A stretch of 64,000 nt of DNA from JAICMB01 sp035295125 (GTDB lineage: Bacteria > Acidobacteriota > Terriglobia > Bryobacterales > Bryobacteraceae). Every line of letters begins with the position of its first letter. Within the stretch, counting starts at the first letter, position 1. Location: the NCBI GenBank assembly GCA_035295125.1, contig DATGJP010000121.1, positions 28,233 to 92,232 of the forward strand, in the 5' to 3' direction. The notes under the pieces were generated by a model. The model was not told the DNA's origin. It saw nothing but the letters and a program-made list of their open reading frames with translations, and did no database searches. Below are positions 27,283-35,402 of this stretch, one piece after another. The translations under genes and the position numbers were made by a program.

Positions 27283-27570
27283 TCAGTCTAGAATGCCGAG
27301 AACGTCGTTCTCGCGCATGATAATGTATTCTGTCCCAGCCAACTTGGTCTCATCGCCCGAGTATTTTCCAAAAAGAACACGGTCGCCCACCTTGACATCC
27401 AGGGCCGCCAGGCTTCCATCAGCGAGCCGCTTTCCATGGCCGATAGCCATGACTTCGCCTTCCTGGGGTTTCTCTTTGGCAGAGTCGGGTATGACGATGC
27501 CGTGACGAGTGGTTTCCTGTTCCTCGATCCGCCTAACCACTATGCGGTCGTGCAACGGTCTCAATTCCAT
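27283..27570 (-). CDS. groES: Co-chaperonin GroES
   Basis: 95 residues: LRPLHDRIVVRRIEEQE at the start, the mobile-loop region around TTRHGIVIPDSAKEKPQEG, and KVGDRVLFGKYSGDE. It caps GroEL rings. GGAGA stands eight to nine bases before ATG 27570; ATG 27585 is an alternative with a weaker site. It is 20 bases downstream of the small KOW-like gene and 15 upstream of groEL, so the three probably form one transcript. Confidence 0.95.
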   Translation of the reverse strand: MELRPLHDRIVVRRIEEQETTRHGIVIPDSAKEKPQEGEVMAIGHGKRLADGSLAALDVKVGDRVLFGKYSGDETKLAGTEYIIMRENDVLGILD

Positions 27571-27590
27571 GTTTGTCGTCTCCATTGGTG

Positions 27591-27815
27591 TCAGTATGTT
27601 ATTGGTGCGCTGGATGAGTGGGCGCCGTCGGGAGCATGCGCAAGCCATTCGATAGGATGGCTTCGAACCGCGCCACTGCGCTCTTGGATGTCCGCCCATT
27701 TCGTATCCTCTTTCAGATGTAAAAATACGCCGGGTGTGCCTTGATAAGTGCCGCCGACGAGTATCACTTCGTCGCCTGCGAGAAAGGCCGGATTAACTGT
27801 ACTTGTGTTGATCAT
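27591..27815 (-). CDS. Small KOW-like protein upstream of groES
   Basis: 74 residues. FLAGDEVILVGGTYQGTPG followed by VFLHLKEDTKWADIQE and VRSHPIEWLAHAP resembles a KOW/SH3-like strand set (G-D-x-V, G-x-Y-x-G-T-x-G). I recall similar short proteins in Acidobacteriota but cannot name the family. No strong ribosome site (AGGT only). Being first in front of groES suggests co-expression under stress. Confidence 0.6.
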   Translation of the reverse strand: MINTSTVNPAFLAGDEVILVGGTYQGTPGVFLHLKEDTKWADIQERSGAVRSHPIEWLAHAPDGAHSSSAPITY

Positions 27816-27846
27816 ATTGATATACCTGGCAGGCTGAGGTTGAAGT

Positions 27847-27905
27847 CGCGCAGGCGCTTTCGCCTGCGCATGCCCCTCTCAAAAGCTTCTGCCACGGGCT
27901 GCTAG
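27847..27905. repeat. Dispersed hairpin repeat touching a stop codon
   Basis: GCGCAGGCGCTTTCGCCTGCGC-type palindrome, then CTCTCAAAAGCTTCTGCCAC and GGGCTGCTAG. The final CTAG supplies the TAG stop of the gene ending at 27902, so the repeat begins exactly at the 3' end of that gene. Confidence 0.8.
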
Positions 27906-28576
27906 GGGCGGAAATTTGGTTTATTCGCGAGCCTGGCTTTGTCGAGGATGGCTTTAGCCGCGTCCTCTTCACTCGCTACTCGGGCTGCCTCCCTGCGGGG
28001 CGCATCCTCGTCGTCCAGCCGCTTCGATTCGAGCAGGGCGGTTTCGGCAGCCGCTTCCATTTTCTTCGACACGCCGATCAGCTTGAAGGTAGGTCCGTAA
28101 GGGAGATGGACCAGATCATAGCGATACTGCGAATCCTGCCATCTCGCAACCACGTCTTCCTTCTCGCCGTATGGCCCTTGCAGGGTCTTGTTCATGTCTG
28201 GGGACCGTTCGGCCTTTCCGTAGTTCACCGAAATGGCTTCCACGATGTCATCCGTGGTCAACCCCTTCGTCTGGTAAGGATCGTACTCGACGGCAATTCG
28301 ATACAGTTCGCCGTCATAGAAGCTGAAGAGCACCTCTTCCACGGCCTCTGCTTTCGTCGATCGGCCGAGAGGTTGAGGCCGCCATTCGAGTGTCTGTATC
28401 AATACGGGGCGCCGGTGGACGGCCTTGGCCTGCGACGGCGGCATGCCCGCCTGTTTGGCAACGGCGGGTAATGCGGCGCCGAACTCAAAGTCACGGTACC
28501 TGGACAGATCCGCGGCCGATACGGCCACCGGCAACACTCCGAACAAAACAAGCGATGTGACTACCGATTTATACAT
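27902..28576 (-). CDS. Exported protein of unknown function
   Basis: 224 residues with a signal peptide (MYKSVVTSLVLFGVLPVAVS, cut near AADLS). The mature part has two strands around RPVLIQTLEWRPQPLG and VLFSFYDGELYRIAVEYDPY, then a helical, charged tail rich in Ala, Glu and Lys (about 165-224). No family recognised. Its ATG overlaps the end of the upstream membrane protein gene by eight bases, so the two are coupled. A hairpin repeat abuts the stop codon. Confidence 0.65.
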   Translation of the reverse strand: MYKSVVTSLVLFGVLPVAVSAADLSRYRDFEFGAALPAVAKQAGMPPSQAKAVHRRPVLIQTLEWRPQPLGRSTKAEAVEEVLFSFYDGELYRIAVEYDPYQTKGLTTDDIVEAISVNYGKAERSPDMNKTLQGPYGEKEDVVARWQDSQYRYDLVHLPYGPTFKLIGVSKKMEAAAETALLESKRLDDEDAPRREAARVASEEDAAKAILDKARLANKPNFRP

Positions 28577-28979
28577 GGTGTACCAGCCTTGCTTTCGCCC
28601 ACGCGAGTGATGCGAGGAAAGGGACCGCGCTCAGTACCACAACCACGCGCTGCCACTCGCCTGAAAAAGCAAAAACCGGCACCACAGGGTTATAGAGCAG
28701 CATGAGCGCTGCAAAAATGACGGCAAAGGCATATTGCCCCGCATAGAGTGCCTGGAACATTACAACGACTGCGCCCATGGACGCAATGAATCGGATGCCA
28801 ATGTCATAAGGAGTAACGTAGGACCAAAATGCAGCCGCGGCGATCAGCGCCACGGCCGCGATGCATTTTGCCACCCTCACGAGCGCGGCGTTGCTCCGAT
28901 CGTCTTTCGTCCGGCCTTTCGCCACCCATGCCTGCCACGATGCTTCATCAAGAACCTTGACATCAACCAACGTCGACAT
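28569..28979 (-). CDS. Small membrane protein of unknown function
   Basis: 136 residues from ATG 28979, with AAGAGG seven bases upstream. A soluble N-terminus (VLDEASWQAWVAKGRTKDD) precedes hydrophobic segments (CIAAVALIAAAAFWSYVTPY, FIASMGAVVVMFQALYAG, FAVIFAALMLLYNPVVPV, VVVVLSAVPFLASLAWA). Short DUF-type membrane proteins of this shape are common and uncharacterised. It lies between the slipin and the exported protein it overlaps. Confidence 0.65.
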   Translation of the reverse strand: MSTLVDVKVLDEASWQAWVAKGRTKDDRSNAALVRVAKCIAAVALIAAAAFWSYVTPYDIGIRFIASMGAVVVMFQALYAGQYAFAVIFAALMLLYNPVVPVFAFSGEWQRVVVVLSAVPFLASLAWAKARLVHHV

Positions 28980-29058
28980 ACTCAATCCTCTTTCGTTTTT
29001 CGTTTTCAACACATCAATCTTGGCCATGGGGCGGCCGGTTTCGCCCGCCGGCGACCGG

Positions 29059-29838
29059 CTAAGCAGCGATAGCTTCGATCTTTTTGGATCCATTCATCAC
29101 CTGCGTTATGGAAGTAATCAGGTCGATCGGCAGCGGAAACACGATAGTCGTATTGTGCTCGGCGCCGATTTCCACCAGGGTTTGCAGATAACGCAACTGG
29201 ATCGCCGCGGGCTGCTGCTGGATGACTTTGGCGGCCATCGACAACTTCTCGGCTGCCAGGTATTCACCCTCGGCGTGGATGACCTTTGCCCGCCGCTCCC
29301 GTTCGGCCTCCGCCTGACGGGCAATGGCACGGATCATCTGGTCCGCGAGTTCCACCTGTTTCACCTCAACCAGGCTGACCTTCATGCCCCACGAAGCGGT
29401 ATGTTGATCGAGAATCGACTGCAAACGGAGGTTGAGTTTGCCGCGCTGGCTCAGTAATTCGTCCAACTCGGCTTCACCCAGAACGCTGCGAAGCGTAGTC
29501 TGCGCCAGTTGCGAAGTTGCATACAGGTAATTGGAGACTTCGAGCACCGCCAGTCGTGGATCGATTACCCGGAAAAAGATCACCGCGTTCACTTTTACGG
29601 TGACGTTATCCCGTGTCACAACGTCCTGGGAAGGCACTTCCAGCGCCTCGATGCGGAGCGACATCCGCACCATGCGGTACACCGGCGCAAAGACAAATAC
29701 CACGCCTGGTCCACTGGCCCGGGGCAAGACTCGTCCTAATCGAAATAACACGCCCCGTTCATACTCTCTGAGGATCTTGATCGAGGACAGTAGATAGAGG
29801 ACGAGGATAGCCGGTACGACGAGCCAAATGCTGATCAT
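29059..29838 (-). CDS. Slipin, stomatin-like SPFH-domain protein
   Basis: 259 residues. One N-terminal membrane segment (WLVVPAILVLYLLSSIKIL) is followed by the SPFH core: EYERGVLFRLGRVLPRASGP, VPSQDVVTRDNVTVKVNAVI, FFRVIDPRLAVLEVSNY and TLRSVLGEAELDELLSQRGK. A coiled-coil helix rich in Glu, Arg and Ala follows (AIARQAEAERERRAKVI). Stomatin-type slipins oligomerise at the membrane and organise microdomains, often with a NfeD protease partner, which is absent here. GGAGAGAG precedes the ATG. A GGTCA/TGACC palindrome cluster lies about 130 bases upstream. Confidence 0.9.
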   Translation of the reverse strand: MISIWLVVPAILVLYLLSSIKILREYERGVLFRLGRVLPRASGPGVVFVFAPVYRMVRMSLRIEALEVPSQDVVTRDNVTVKVNAVIFFRVIDPRLAVLEVSNYLYATSQLAQTTLRSVLGEAELDELLSQRGKLNLRLQSILDQHTASWGMKVSLVEVKQVELADQMIRAIARQAEAERERRAKVIHAEGEYLAAEKLSMAAKVIQQQPAAIQLRYLQTLVEIGAEHNTTIVFPLPIDLITSITQVMNGSKKIEAIAA

Positions 29839-29965
29839 GTTGCTCTCTCCTTGCAGTCTTTCTGTCGCACGGGTACAACCAACCTCATTTCTGCCAAGCC
29901 GGCGCGCTCGCGAACGATCCAGAGGGCAGTTTGGGGGAAGGGAAGCGCGCGAAAGGTAACGATAT

Positions 29966-29990
29966 ATGGTCAACTGACCATGGGCGGTCA
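29966..29990. promoter_or_regulatory. Putative operator of alternating GGTCA half-sites
   Basis: ATGGTCA-AC-TGACCAT (29966-29981) is a near-perfect palindrome. It overlaps TGACC-ATGGGC-GGTCA (29975-29990). It is intergenic, upstream of the slipin gene. A related pair of sites lies at 35056-35077. The binding protein is unknown. Confidence 0.45.
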
Positions 29991-30025
29991 GTGGTTTTCA
30001 GACCAGGAAAGAGCCGCGCCGGAGG

Positions 30026-30259
30026 TTATTTGCCTGCCGTGGCGGGACGCCATCGTCGACTGAGATGTCGATCCAAAGCGATGCGCGACCGCTCACAAAG
30101 CCGGTGGGCAGCGCCCGCCTCGGCAAGGGCGGATATGAACGCTTCAGTGTTCGTAGCGACGTGCCGGAGGCGGTCGACAGAGTCGGAGAAAGCACGGCTG
30201 GTAGCCGCATACCCGCTCAGAAGTATTTCGATTTCTTCATCTACTATCTTGGTACTCAT
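30026..30259 (-). CDS. Small helical protein of unknown function
   Basis: 77 residues beginning MSTKIVDEEIEILLSGY, predicted mostly helical (SRAFSDSVDRLRHVATNTEA, FISALAEAGAAHRLCERSR). The frame continues upstream into the sigma-54 activator region without a start that looks better. No good ribosome site is visible. It lies between the sigma-54 activator and the slipin on the same strand. Existence is plausible from composition only. Confidence 0.45.
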   Translation of the reverse strand: MSTKIVDEEIEILLSGYAATSRAFSDSVDRLRHVATNTEAFISALAEAGAAHRLCERSRIALDRHLSRRWRPATAGK

Positions 30260-30324
30260 CGCATGTGTGCTTCCTGCACCGTCTGTGCCATTGCCCGCGT
30301 TGACGGCGGATGATCGTGGCCGGT

Positions 30325-31674
30325 TCACGGCAGTTTTAACTTCTTCATCTTGTAGCGCAACTGGTCGCGTGTGATGCCGAGAAGGGCCGCCGAACGAGTC
30401 TTGTTGCCGCCCATCTTCCGGAGCGCTTCCACCAGCAGACGATGCTCCTGCTCTGCTAAGGATTGCTCGTAGCCGGCCTGTAAGGACGCATCCACGCCGG
30501 CGGCGGCCGCAAAGGACAAAGCCGGAGGCGGTACGCCAAACGGCAGGCTGGACGGCTGGATTTCCGCGGTGTCTTCGAGGATCATGGCACGCTCGATCAC
30601 GTTGCGCAGTTCGCGTACATTGCCGGGCCAACGGTGCATCAGCAGCAGGTTCTCAGCGTCGAGGTTGATGCGATCGATCTGGCGCTTGAACTTCCCGTTG
30701 TAGTGTCTGACGAAAAACCGCGCCAGAGGCAGGATATCCTGGGGCCGCTCCCGCAGTGGCGGGACAATGAGTTGAATGACATTCAAACGATAGTAAAGGT
30801 CCTGCCGGAACGTTTTCTCTTTCACTGCTTTGGCCAGATTCTGGTTGGTGGCGGCTATGATCCGTACATCGATGGTGATGTCACGCAATCCACCCAGCCG
30901 CCGGAAGGAATGGTCTTCAAGAACTCGCAACAGCTTGACCTGAAGTGAATGCGGAAGATCTCCGATTTCGTCCAGGAACAGGGTGCCCTTGTTCGCTAAC
31001 TCGAACAGGCCGAGTTTCTGGCTCCGTGCGTCGGTGAAGGCCCCTTTTTCGTACCCGAGCAATTCGCTTTCAAGCAATGTTGTGGGGATGGCGGCGCAGT
31101 TGATTGCAATGAAAGGTCCGCAACTTCGCGAACTCTGATGGTGTAGCAGCTGAGCGATTAGATCCTTCCCAGCCCCGTTTTCGCCTTCGATAAGAATGGA
31201 GGTAGCCTCGCTGACGGCGATTCGCCGCACAAAATCGAGCAGCGTGAGCATGGCTGGTGATTCCGCAATGATCTGCCGCTGAAGCGGTGCGGCTTCCTTC
31301 GTGACATCTTCCACGATGCCGACCATGCCCTCCAGGGCGCCAGCATCGTCAAAGAGCTGAACGATTCGAACCACCGCGATACGACCCCCGCCCTGATCTA
31401 TATGGACGCTAATCATTCCGCTCGTAAGCCAGGAGGTTTCAGTTCCGCAATCGCCACGGCGGAATAGTTCCCGGCAGTGTTTACCCATCATTCCTTCGGC
31501 GGTCATTCCAAGCAGACGCGCGGCGGATTGGTTGACGCCCACGATGTGAAGAGTCTTGTCGTACAGGAATACTGCGTAGGATAGTTTGTCGAAGATTGCT
31601 TCGACGATGTCCGGCCGCAAGTCCTGAAATTTCGAGAGAACCTTGGTCCGGCCGTCGGTCGGAGAGTCCGTCAT
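30325..31674 (-). CDS. PAS-containing sigma-54 activator with altered GAFTGA loop
   Basis: 449 residues: an N-terminal PAS domain (FDKLSYAVFLYDKTLHIVGV, about 28-130), an AAA+ domain (about 140-370) and a Fis-type helix-turn-helix (GNKTRSAALLGITRDQLRYK) at the end. Walker A is GENGAGKD near residue 163, Walker B GTLFLDEIGD. The sigma-54 contact loop reads GAFTDA near 212-217 where the family has GAFTGA. Such proteins remodel sigma-54 polymerase at -24/-12 promoters. Replacement of the loop Gly by Asp could weaken or change that contact. A second activator gene is about 600 bases upstream. Confidence 0.9.
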   Translation of the reverse strand: MTDSPTDGRTKVLSKFQDLRPDIVEAIFDKLSYAVFLYDKTLHIVGVNQSAARLLGMTAEGMMGKHCRELFRRGDCGTETSWLTSGMISVHIDQGGGRIAVVRIVQLFDDAGALEGMVGIVEDVTKEAAPLQRQIIAESPAMLTLLDFVRRIAVSEATSILIEGENGAGKDLIAQLLHHQSSRSCGPFIAINCAAIPTTLLESELLGYEKGAFTDARSQKLGLFELANKGTLFLDEIGDLPHSLQVKLLRVLEDHSFRRLGGLRDITIDVRIIAATNQNLAKAVKEKTFRQDLYYRLNVIQLIVPPLRERPQDILPLARFFVRHYNGKFKRQIDRINLDAENLLLMHRWPGNVRELRNVIERAMILEDTAEIQPSSLPFGVPPPALSFAAAAGVDASLQAGYEQSLAEQEHRLLVEALRKMGGNKTRSAALLGITRDQLRYKMKKLKLP

Positions 31675-32030
31675 TTTGATTCGGTTTCCCTCTCAGCAGC
31701 GTACGCCGCTCAGCCGCCAGAGCTCTTGTGTTCCTTGAACCATGGTAGGGTTCAGCACAGTTCGGAGGGTGCATTTGATCGGCCATACTGCTGCAGCAGT
31801 GAGGGAGGCCCAGTGGAGCGCTTCGTAAGGCGAGCGGCGATGCGCGGTGATCAGCGGTGTATGAAGGTACTTAAAACGAGGAAGAGTTTGCCGGCACAAA
31901 CGATACCGGTGGCAGGCTTGTTCTCCTCCCACCGAGACCACCGGCATCGGGCCGCTTTTATTGAAATTCGGCTGTCGCGGGCGGCACACTCTTCGCCGGA
32001 ATAACACTGAGTCCGGCCGGCGTCCCAAGC

Positions 32031-32120
32031 TAACAGCCCGTGGCAGAAGTCTTTGAGAGCGGCATGCCAGGCGAAACCGCCTGCGCCACCTTTACGGCTC
32101 AACAGGTTGCGAGCCAAGGT
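32031..32120. repeat. Dispersed hairpin repeat, long copy
   Basis: CAGCCCGTGGCAGAAGTCTT, then the CAGGCGAAACCGCCTG palindrome, CACCTTTACGGCTCAACAGG and AGCCAAGGT: stem plus both flanking modules. It is the reverse orientation of the copies at 15923 and 27847. It lies in the 600-bp gap 31675-32278 between the two activator genes, which holds no gene I can support. Confidence 0.8.
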
Positions 32121-32278
32121 GGGCTCAGCCTTGTCGCGTGATCGCTGACGTTGCGATCCCAATGTCGCAGTGGGTAACTTGCCCAACCCTTGCTGAGCAA
32201 GCCCGACGGCACCCGCCGGGAAGGGAACTGAGCGCCATCAAAGTAGCTGTGTCACCACTCGCGAAGCGACATTGCCCG

Positions 32279-34378
32279 CTAAAGATCCTTGCGCGAGATC
32301 CCAAGTTTCCGCATCATCGCGTTGAGGGTCGTGCGCGGCATCCCGAGACGGTTAGCCGCCTTGCTTACAATCCCACCCGTTTCCCGAAGCACCCGGGTGA
32401 TATGCTCCCGATCCACCTGCTCCAGCGTGCTGCTGCCAGCGGCCTCCGAGGGATCGTGCCGTATTTCGCCTAAAGGCGCCCGCAGATTGGGACCCCGGGA
32501 AAGAATAACGGCCCGTTCAATGAAGTTCTCGAGCTCTCGCACATTTCCCGGCCACGACCAGCTCACCAACGCCCGCATCGTGTCGGACGGTATCTTTTCA
32601 ATCGGCTTATTCATGTGACGCGCATACTTCTGTGTGAAGTGTCGCGCCAGGATAGGAATGTCCTCGGGGTGGTCACGCAAAGGAGGGGTCGTGATCGGGA
32701 AAACCTTGAGGCGGTAATAGAGATCGCTTCGAAAAAGCTTGTCGCCCATCATCTGGGTCAAATTGCGGTTGGTCGCGGCGACGAGCCGGACGTCGATAGG
32801 GATGGTCTTAGTGCCACCCAACCTTTCGAACGCCTTTTCCTGCAAGGCCCGGAGCAGTTTTGGCTGCAAATCCAACGGGATGTCGCCTACTTCATCCAGA
32901 AACAGCGTGCCGCGGTGAGCCAGTTCGAAGCGGCCGATTTTCTGCGACAATGCGCCGGTGAAGGCTCCCTTCTCGTATCCGAATAGTTCACTTTCGAGAA
33001 GACCAGTCGGAATCGCCGCGCAGTTCAGTGTGATGAAAGGGAAGTTCCTGCGAGGGCTCAGACGGTGAATGGCGCGCGCTACCAGTTCTTTTCCAGTACC
33101 GGTTTCGCCGAGGATCAATACGTTTGCGTCGGTCGGCGCCACCACCTCCACTTGCCGCAGAATTCGCCGCAGCGCCGCGCTGTTCCCGACAATCTCCTCG
33201 AAGTTTTGCTTGCCCTCGACGTCCTCCTCTCCGATTGATTCGCCGCCGTCACGCTCGCGAAGGTCCTGCACAAATGTGATCCACCGGAAAGGAGACAGCT
33301 TCAGAACCGCGGTTGCGACCAGAACCCGAACTCGCGTCCCGTCTTTGCGGAGCAACTCCTTCTCATAAGGCGTGCAAGCGCCGAACCGCAAGCCTTCCTC
33401 ATGCGCCAGATCGTCGAGGGCGGCATACTCCGGCGGCGTAAGATCGGGCCAGCGCAGACGGCCCTCGGCCAGATCGTCGCGGCTGTAACCCACCAGCTTG
33501 AGGAACGCATCATTGGCCTCGGGGATCTGGTCGAATTCACCGGAAACAATGCCTGCGATGCTAGGTTCCGACGGCGCCGGACGAACCCGAGCGCGGCTGC
33601 GGCGCAATTGCTCGTCACGTTCGTGACGTTCGCTGAAGTCTCGAACTACTCTCGCAAACCCTTGCAGCTCTCCGTTTGTGTCTCGCAAAGCCATCGTGAT
33701 GGCATTGGCCCAGAATCGCGAACCATCCTTCTTTACATGCCAGCGTTCGTTGCCGAAGTGGCTCTCGGCGGCGGCTCGATTGAGTTCATGTAGCGACTCT
33801 GCTCCGGGATTCTCATCAGCCGGATCGAGAAAAGATATGTGTTTGCCGGCGGCTTCCTCGGCCGAGTAACCATAGATACGCTCCGCCCCCGAATACCAGG
33901 CGGCAACACGCCCCCCGGCATCGAGTAAACAGAGCGCGTAGTCCTGCACCCACGACGGTATGTGGTCTGAGGGTTCAGCCGGCGCGTTGTTGTCGCGCAG
34001 AACAAGGAGGTGGCGCACCGGCAACACGTTTCCTTTGGCCGTGTATTCGACATCCCACACGGTGCCATCCGGACCGGCCAGGCGCAGAATCCCTTGCTGC
34101 TCCCCTTGTCCCAGAAAAGCTCGCCAGAGGTCGGAAATCCGAGGCTGGAAGCTGGGGTCCGCAAAGTCGTCCACTTTCTGACCTATAATCTGATCGCGTC
34201 GAATCCCCAGCAGTTTTTCGGCTCCGGCACTCGCGTCGCGATTATTGCGCTCGTTGTCGGTAATCAGAATAGGCACGGACGGGTGAAAAACGATCGCCCG
34301 AAACAGCAACTCGAGTTCTCTCGGACCGTTTTCTAAGAGCCAGGTTAGTGCTTGTGCCTGTGAGCCTTCCGAGGCCAA
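32279..34378 (-). CDS. Multi-PAS sigma-54-dependent transcriptional activator
   Basis: 699 residues. Three PAS-like sensor repeats occupy residues 1-385 (ILITDNERNNRDASAGAEKL; YALCLLDAGGRVAAWYSGAE; IPEANDAFLKLVGYSRDDL). An AAA+ domain follows with Walker A GETGTGKE near 423, an intact GAFTGA near 470 and GTLFLDEVGD. A Fis-type DNA-binding helix-turn-helix (GGIVSKAANRLGMPRTTLNA) ends the protein. The second PAS (YSGAERIYGYSAEEAAGKHI) is of the kind that often binds a small ligand or haem, but no ligand residue can be assigned. It is a cytosolic enhancer-binding protein. Targets may be the neighbouring stress genes, which is inference from position. Confidence 0.92.
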   Translation of the reverse strand: MASEGSQAQALTWLLENGPRELELLFRAIVFHPSVPILITDNERNNRDASAGAEKLLGIRRDQIIGQKVDDFADPSFQPRISDLWRAFLGQGEQQGILRLAGPDGTVWDVEYTAKGNVLPVRHLLVLRDNNAPAEPSDHIPSWVQDYALCLLDAGGRVAAWYSGAERIYGYSAEEAAGKHISFLDPADENPGAESLHELNRAAAESHFGNERWHVKKDGSRFWANAITMALRDTNGELQGFARVVRDFSERHERDEQLRRSRARVRPAPSEPSIAGIVSGEFDQIPEANDAFLKLVGYSRDDLAEGRLRWPDLTPPEYAALDDLAHEEGLRFGACTPYEKELLRKDGTRVRVLVATAVLKLSPFRWITFVQDLRERDGGESIGEEDVEGKQNFEEIVGNSAALRRILRQVEVVAPTDANVLILGETGTGKELVARAIHRLSPRRNFPFITLNCAAIPTGLLESELFGYEKGAFTGALSQKIGRFELAHRGTLFLDEVGDIPLDLQPKLLRALQEKAFERLGGTKTIPIDVRLVAATNRNLTQMMGDKLFRSDLYYRLKVFPITTPPLRDHPEDIPILARHFTQKYARHMNKPIEKIPSDTMRALVSWSWPGNVRELENFIERAVILSRGPNLRAPLGEIRHDPSEAAGSSTLEQVDREHITRVLRETGGIVSKAANRLGMPRTTLNAMMRKLGISRKDL

Positions 34379-34482
34379 CGCTTCTCCTTCGCTGTTGGCT
34401 ACATGCTAGCACTGCAGACTTCTGGAACAGCGTCGGATTGACCGGATTTGGTCAGCCTGATATTGGTCGCGCGCGGCAGGAT

Positions 34483-34731
34483 CTAGGCGCGGCGAAAGAT
34501 GGTTCTATAGGCTACCAGCGTCGCGATAGAACCTATCGCGGCGCCGAACAAGCCGGGGACGAATGCTGCCGCTTGCGGGAACCCCAGCGAACTGACCGCC
34601 AGGGCGCCGGCAATCGCGCCGCCAACGCTCAACGTGATGTCCAACGCCATAGCGCCGGAGGTATGGTGAAATCGCCTACTCGCAAGCATGCCGGCGATTA
34701 CACCGAAACCGATCCAAAGCAAAACCAACAT
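34483..34731 (-). CDS. GlsB/YeaQ/YmgE-family stress membrane protein
   Basis: 82 residues, three hydrophobic segments with small-residue patterns: LLWIGFGVIAGMLASR, DITLSVGGAIAGALAVSSLG and VPGLFGAAIGSIATLVAYRT. Length and Gly pattern match the transglycosylase-associated (GlsB/YeaQ) family, which is induced by general stress in many bacteria and has no proven enzymatic role. GGAG lies just upstream of the ATG. Confidence 0.85.
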   Translation of the reverse strand: MLVLLWIGFGVIAGMLASRRFHHTSGAMALDITLSVGGAIAGALAVSSLGFPQAAAFVPGLFGAAIGSIATLVAYRTIFRRA

Positions 34732-35402
34732 TGCGTTACTCCTTACCTTGTTCTACTGGCCCGCGAAGCCGTTTGCCTGGCGGGAAACGGTACGGGTGGA
34801 CGGAGACGCTCACGGATCTTATCCCAGGAACGAGCGCGTCGTCGTTTCTCTAATCTCAAGGCGACTGCTTTCTTGAAGTTTTCAGATTCGTGATCAAGCG
34901 CTGCGGTGCCGTACGTTCGGCTTCATCAGGAAGGATCACGATGCCATACATTGCACGGCCTCCGCCAACCTGCCCGGTCGCAGAAATTGCCGATCCGCAG
35001 GATCGCCCCGCTGTTTGGGCCGTTATCCGCAACAGTCGCGTTCGGTGGCTAGATCGACCATATCTGGTCATGTGACCGTCTGCCGTCAAGATAAGGGCAG
35101 TGCGCGTTAGCGCAGGTTGTCAACCCTTGCGACCGATCTGCGGTTCACAGAGTGGATGAAAACAATGGCGCAGCCAGTTTCACCAGCGTGTTCTCAATGA
35201 GGTCCAAAGGCAGACGAAACCGCCGGCTCCAGCCTTCAACAGACTGCCACAGCGGAGTTTTCGCTCGTGCGGCGGGTCACCCATAAGCCGGATGATTCCA
35301 CACCAACACTGCCAACGCGTCCTGCCTGCGCGGAGGGTCAACCCAGTGATTTGCGGGCAGCGGAACCCGGAATGCAGCGTGCACAACCGATTAAGCAACC
35401 GC
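34732..35402. other. Intergenic region with possible operator
   Basis: About 670 bases. It holds the GGTCA-type palindromes at 35056-35077 and a 44-codon frame at 34941-35075 (MPYIARPPPTCPVAE) with AAGGAT upstream, whose reality I cannot judge. Nothing else is supported. Confidence 0.4.
35056..35077. promoter_or_regulatory. Second GGTCA/TGACC palindrome pair
   Basis: GACCA-TATC-TGGTC (35056-35069) overlaps GGTCA-TG-TGACC (35066-35077). Half-sites and alternation match those at 29966-29990. It is about 330 bases upstream of the malic/malolactic enzyme gene. A shared dimeric regulator is inferred. Confidence 0.4.

Noticed and set aside
26071..27291. 406-codon open frame opposite groEL
   Set aside because: Antisense shadow of groEL, which is unmistakable on the other strand.
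27860..27890. Possible sigma-54 promoter (TGGCAGAAGCTTTTGA on the minus strand)
   Set aside because: GG and GC are not 10 bases apart, and the same sequence is part of the dispersed repeat elsewhere.
28734..29457. Plus-strand frames across the slipin and membrane protein genes
   Set aside because: Antisense to recognisable SPFH sequence; no start signals.
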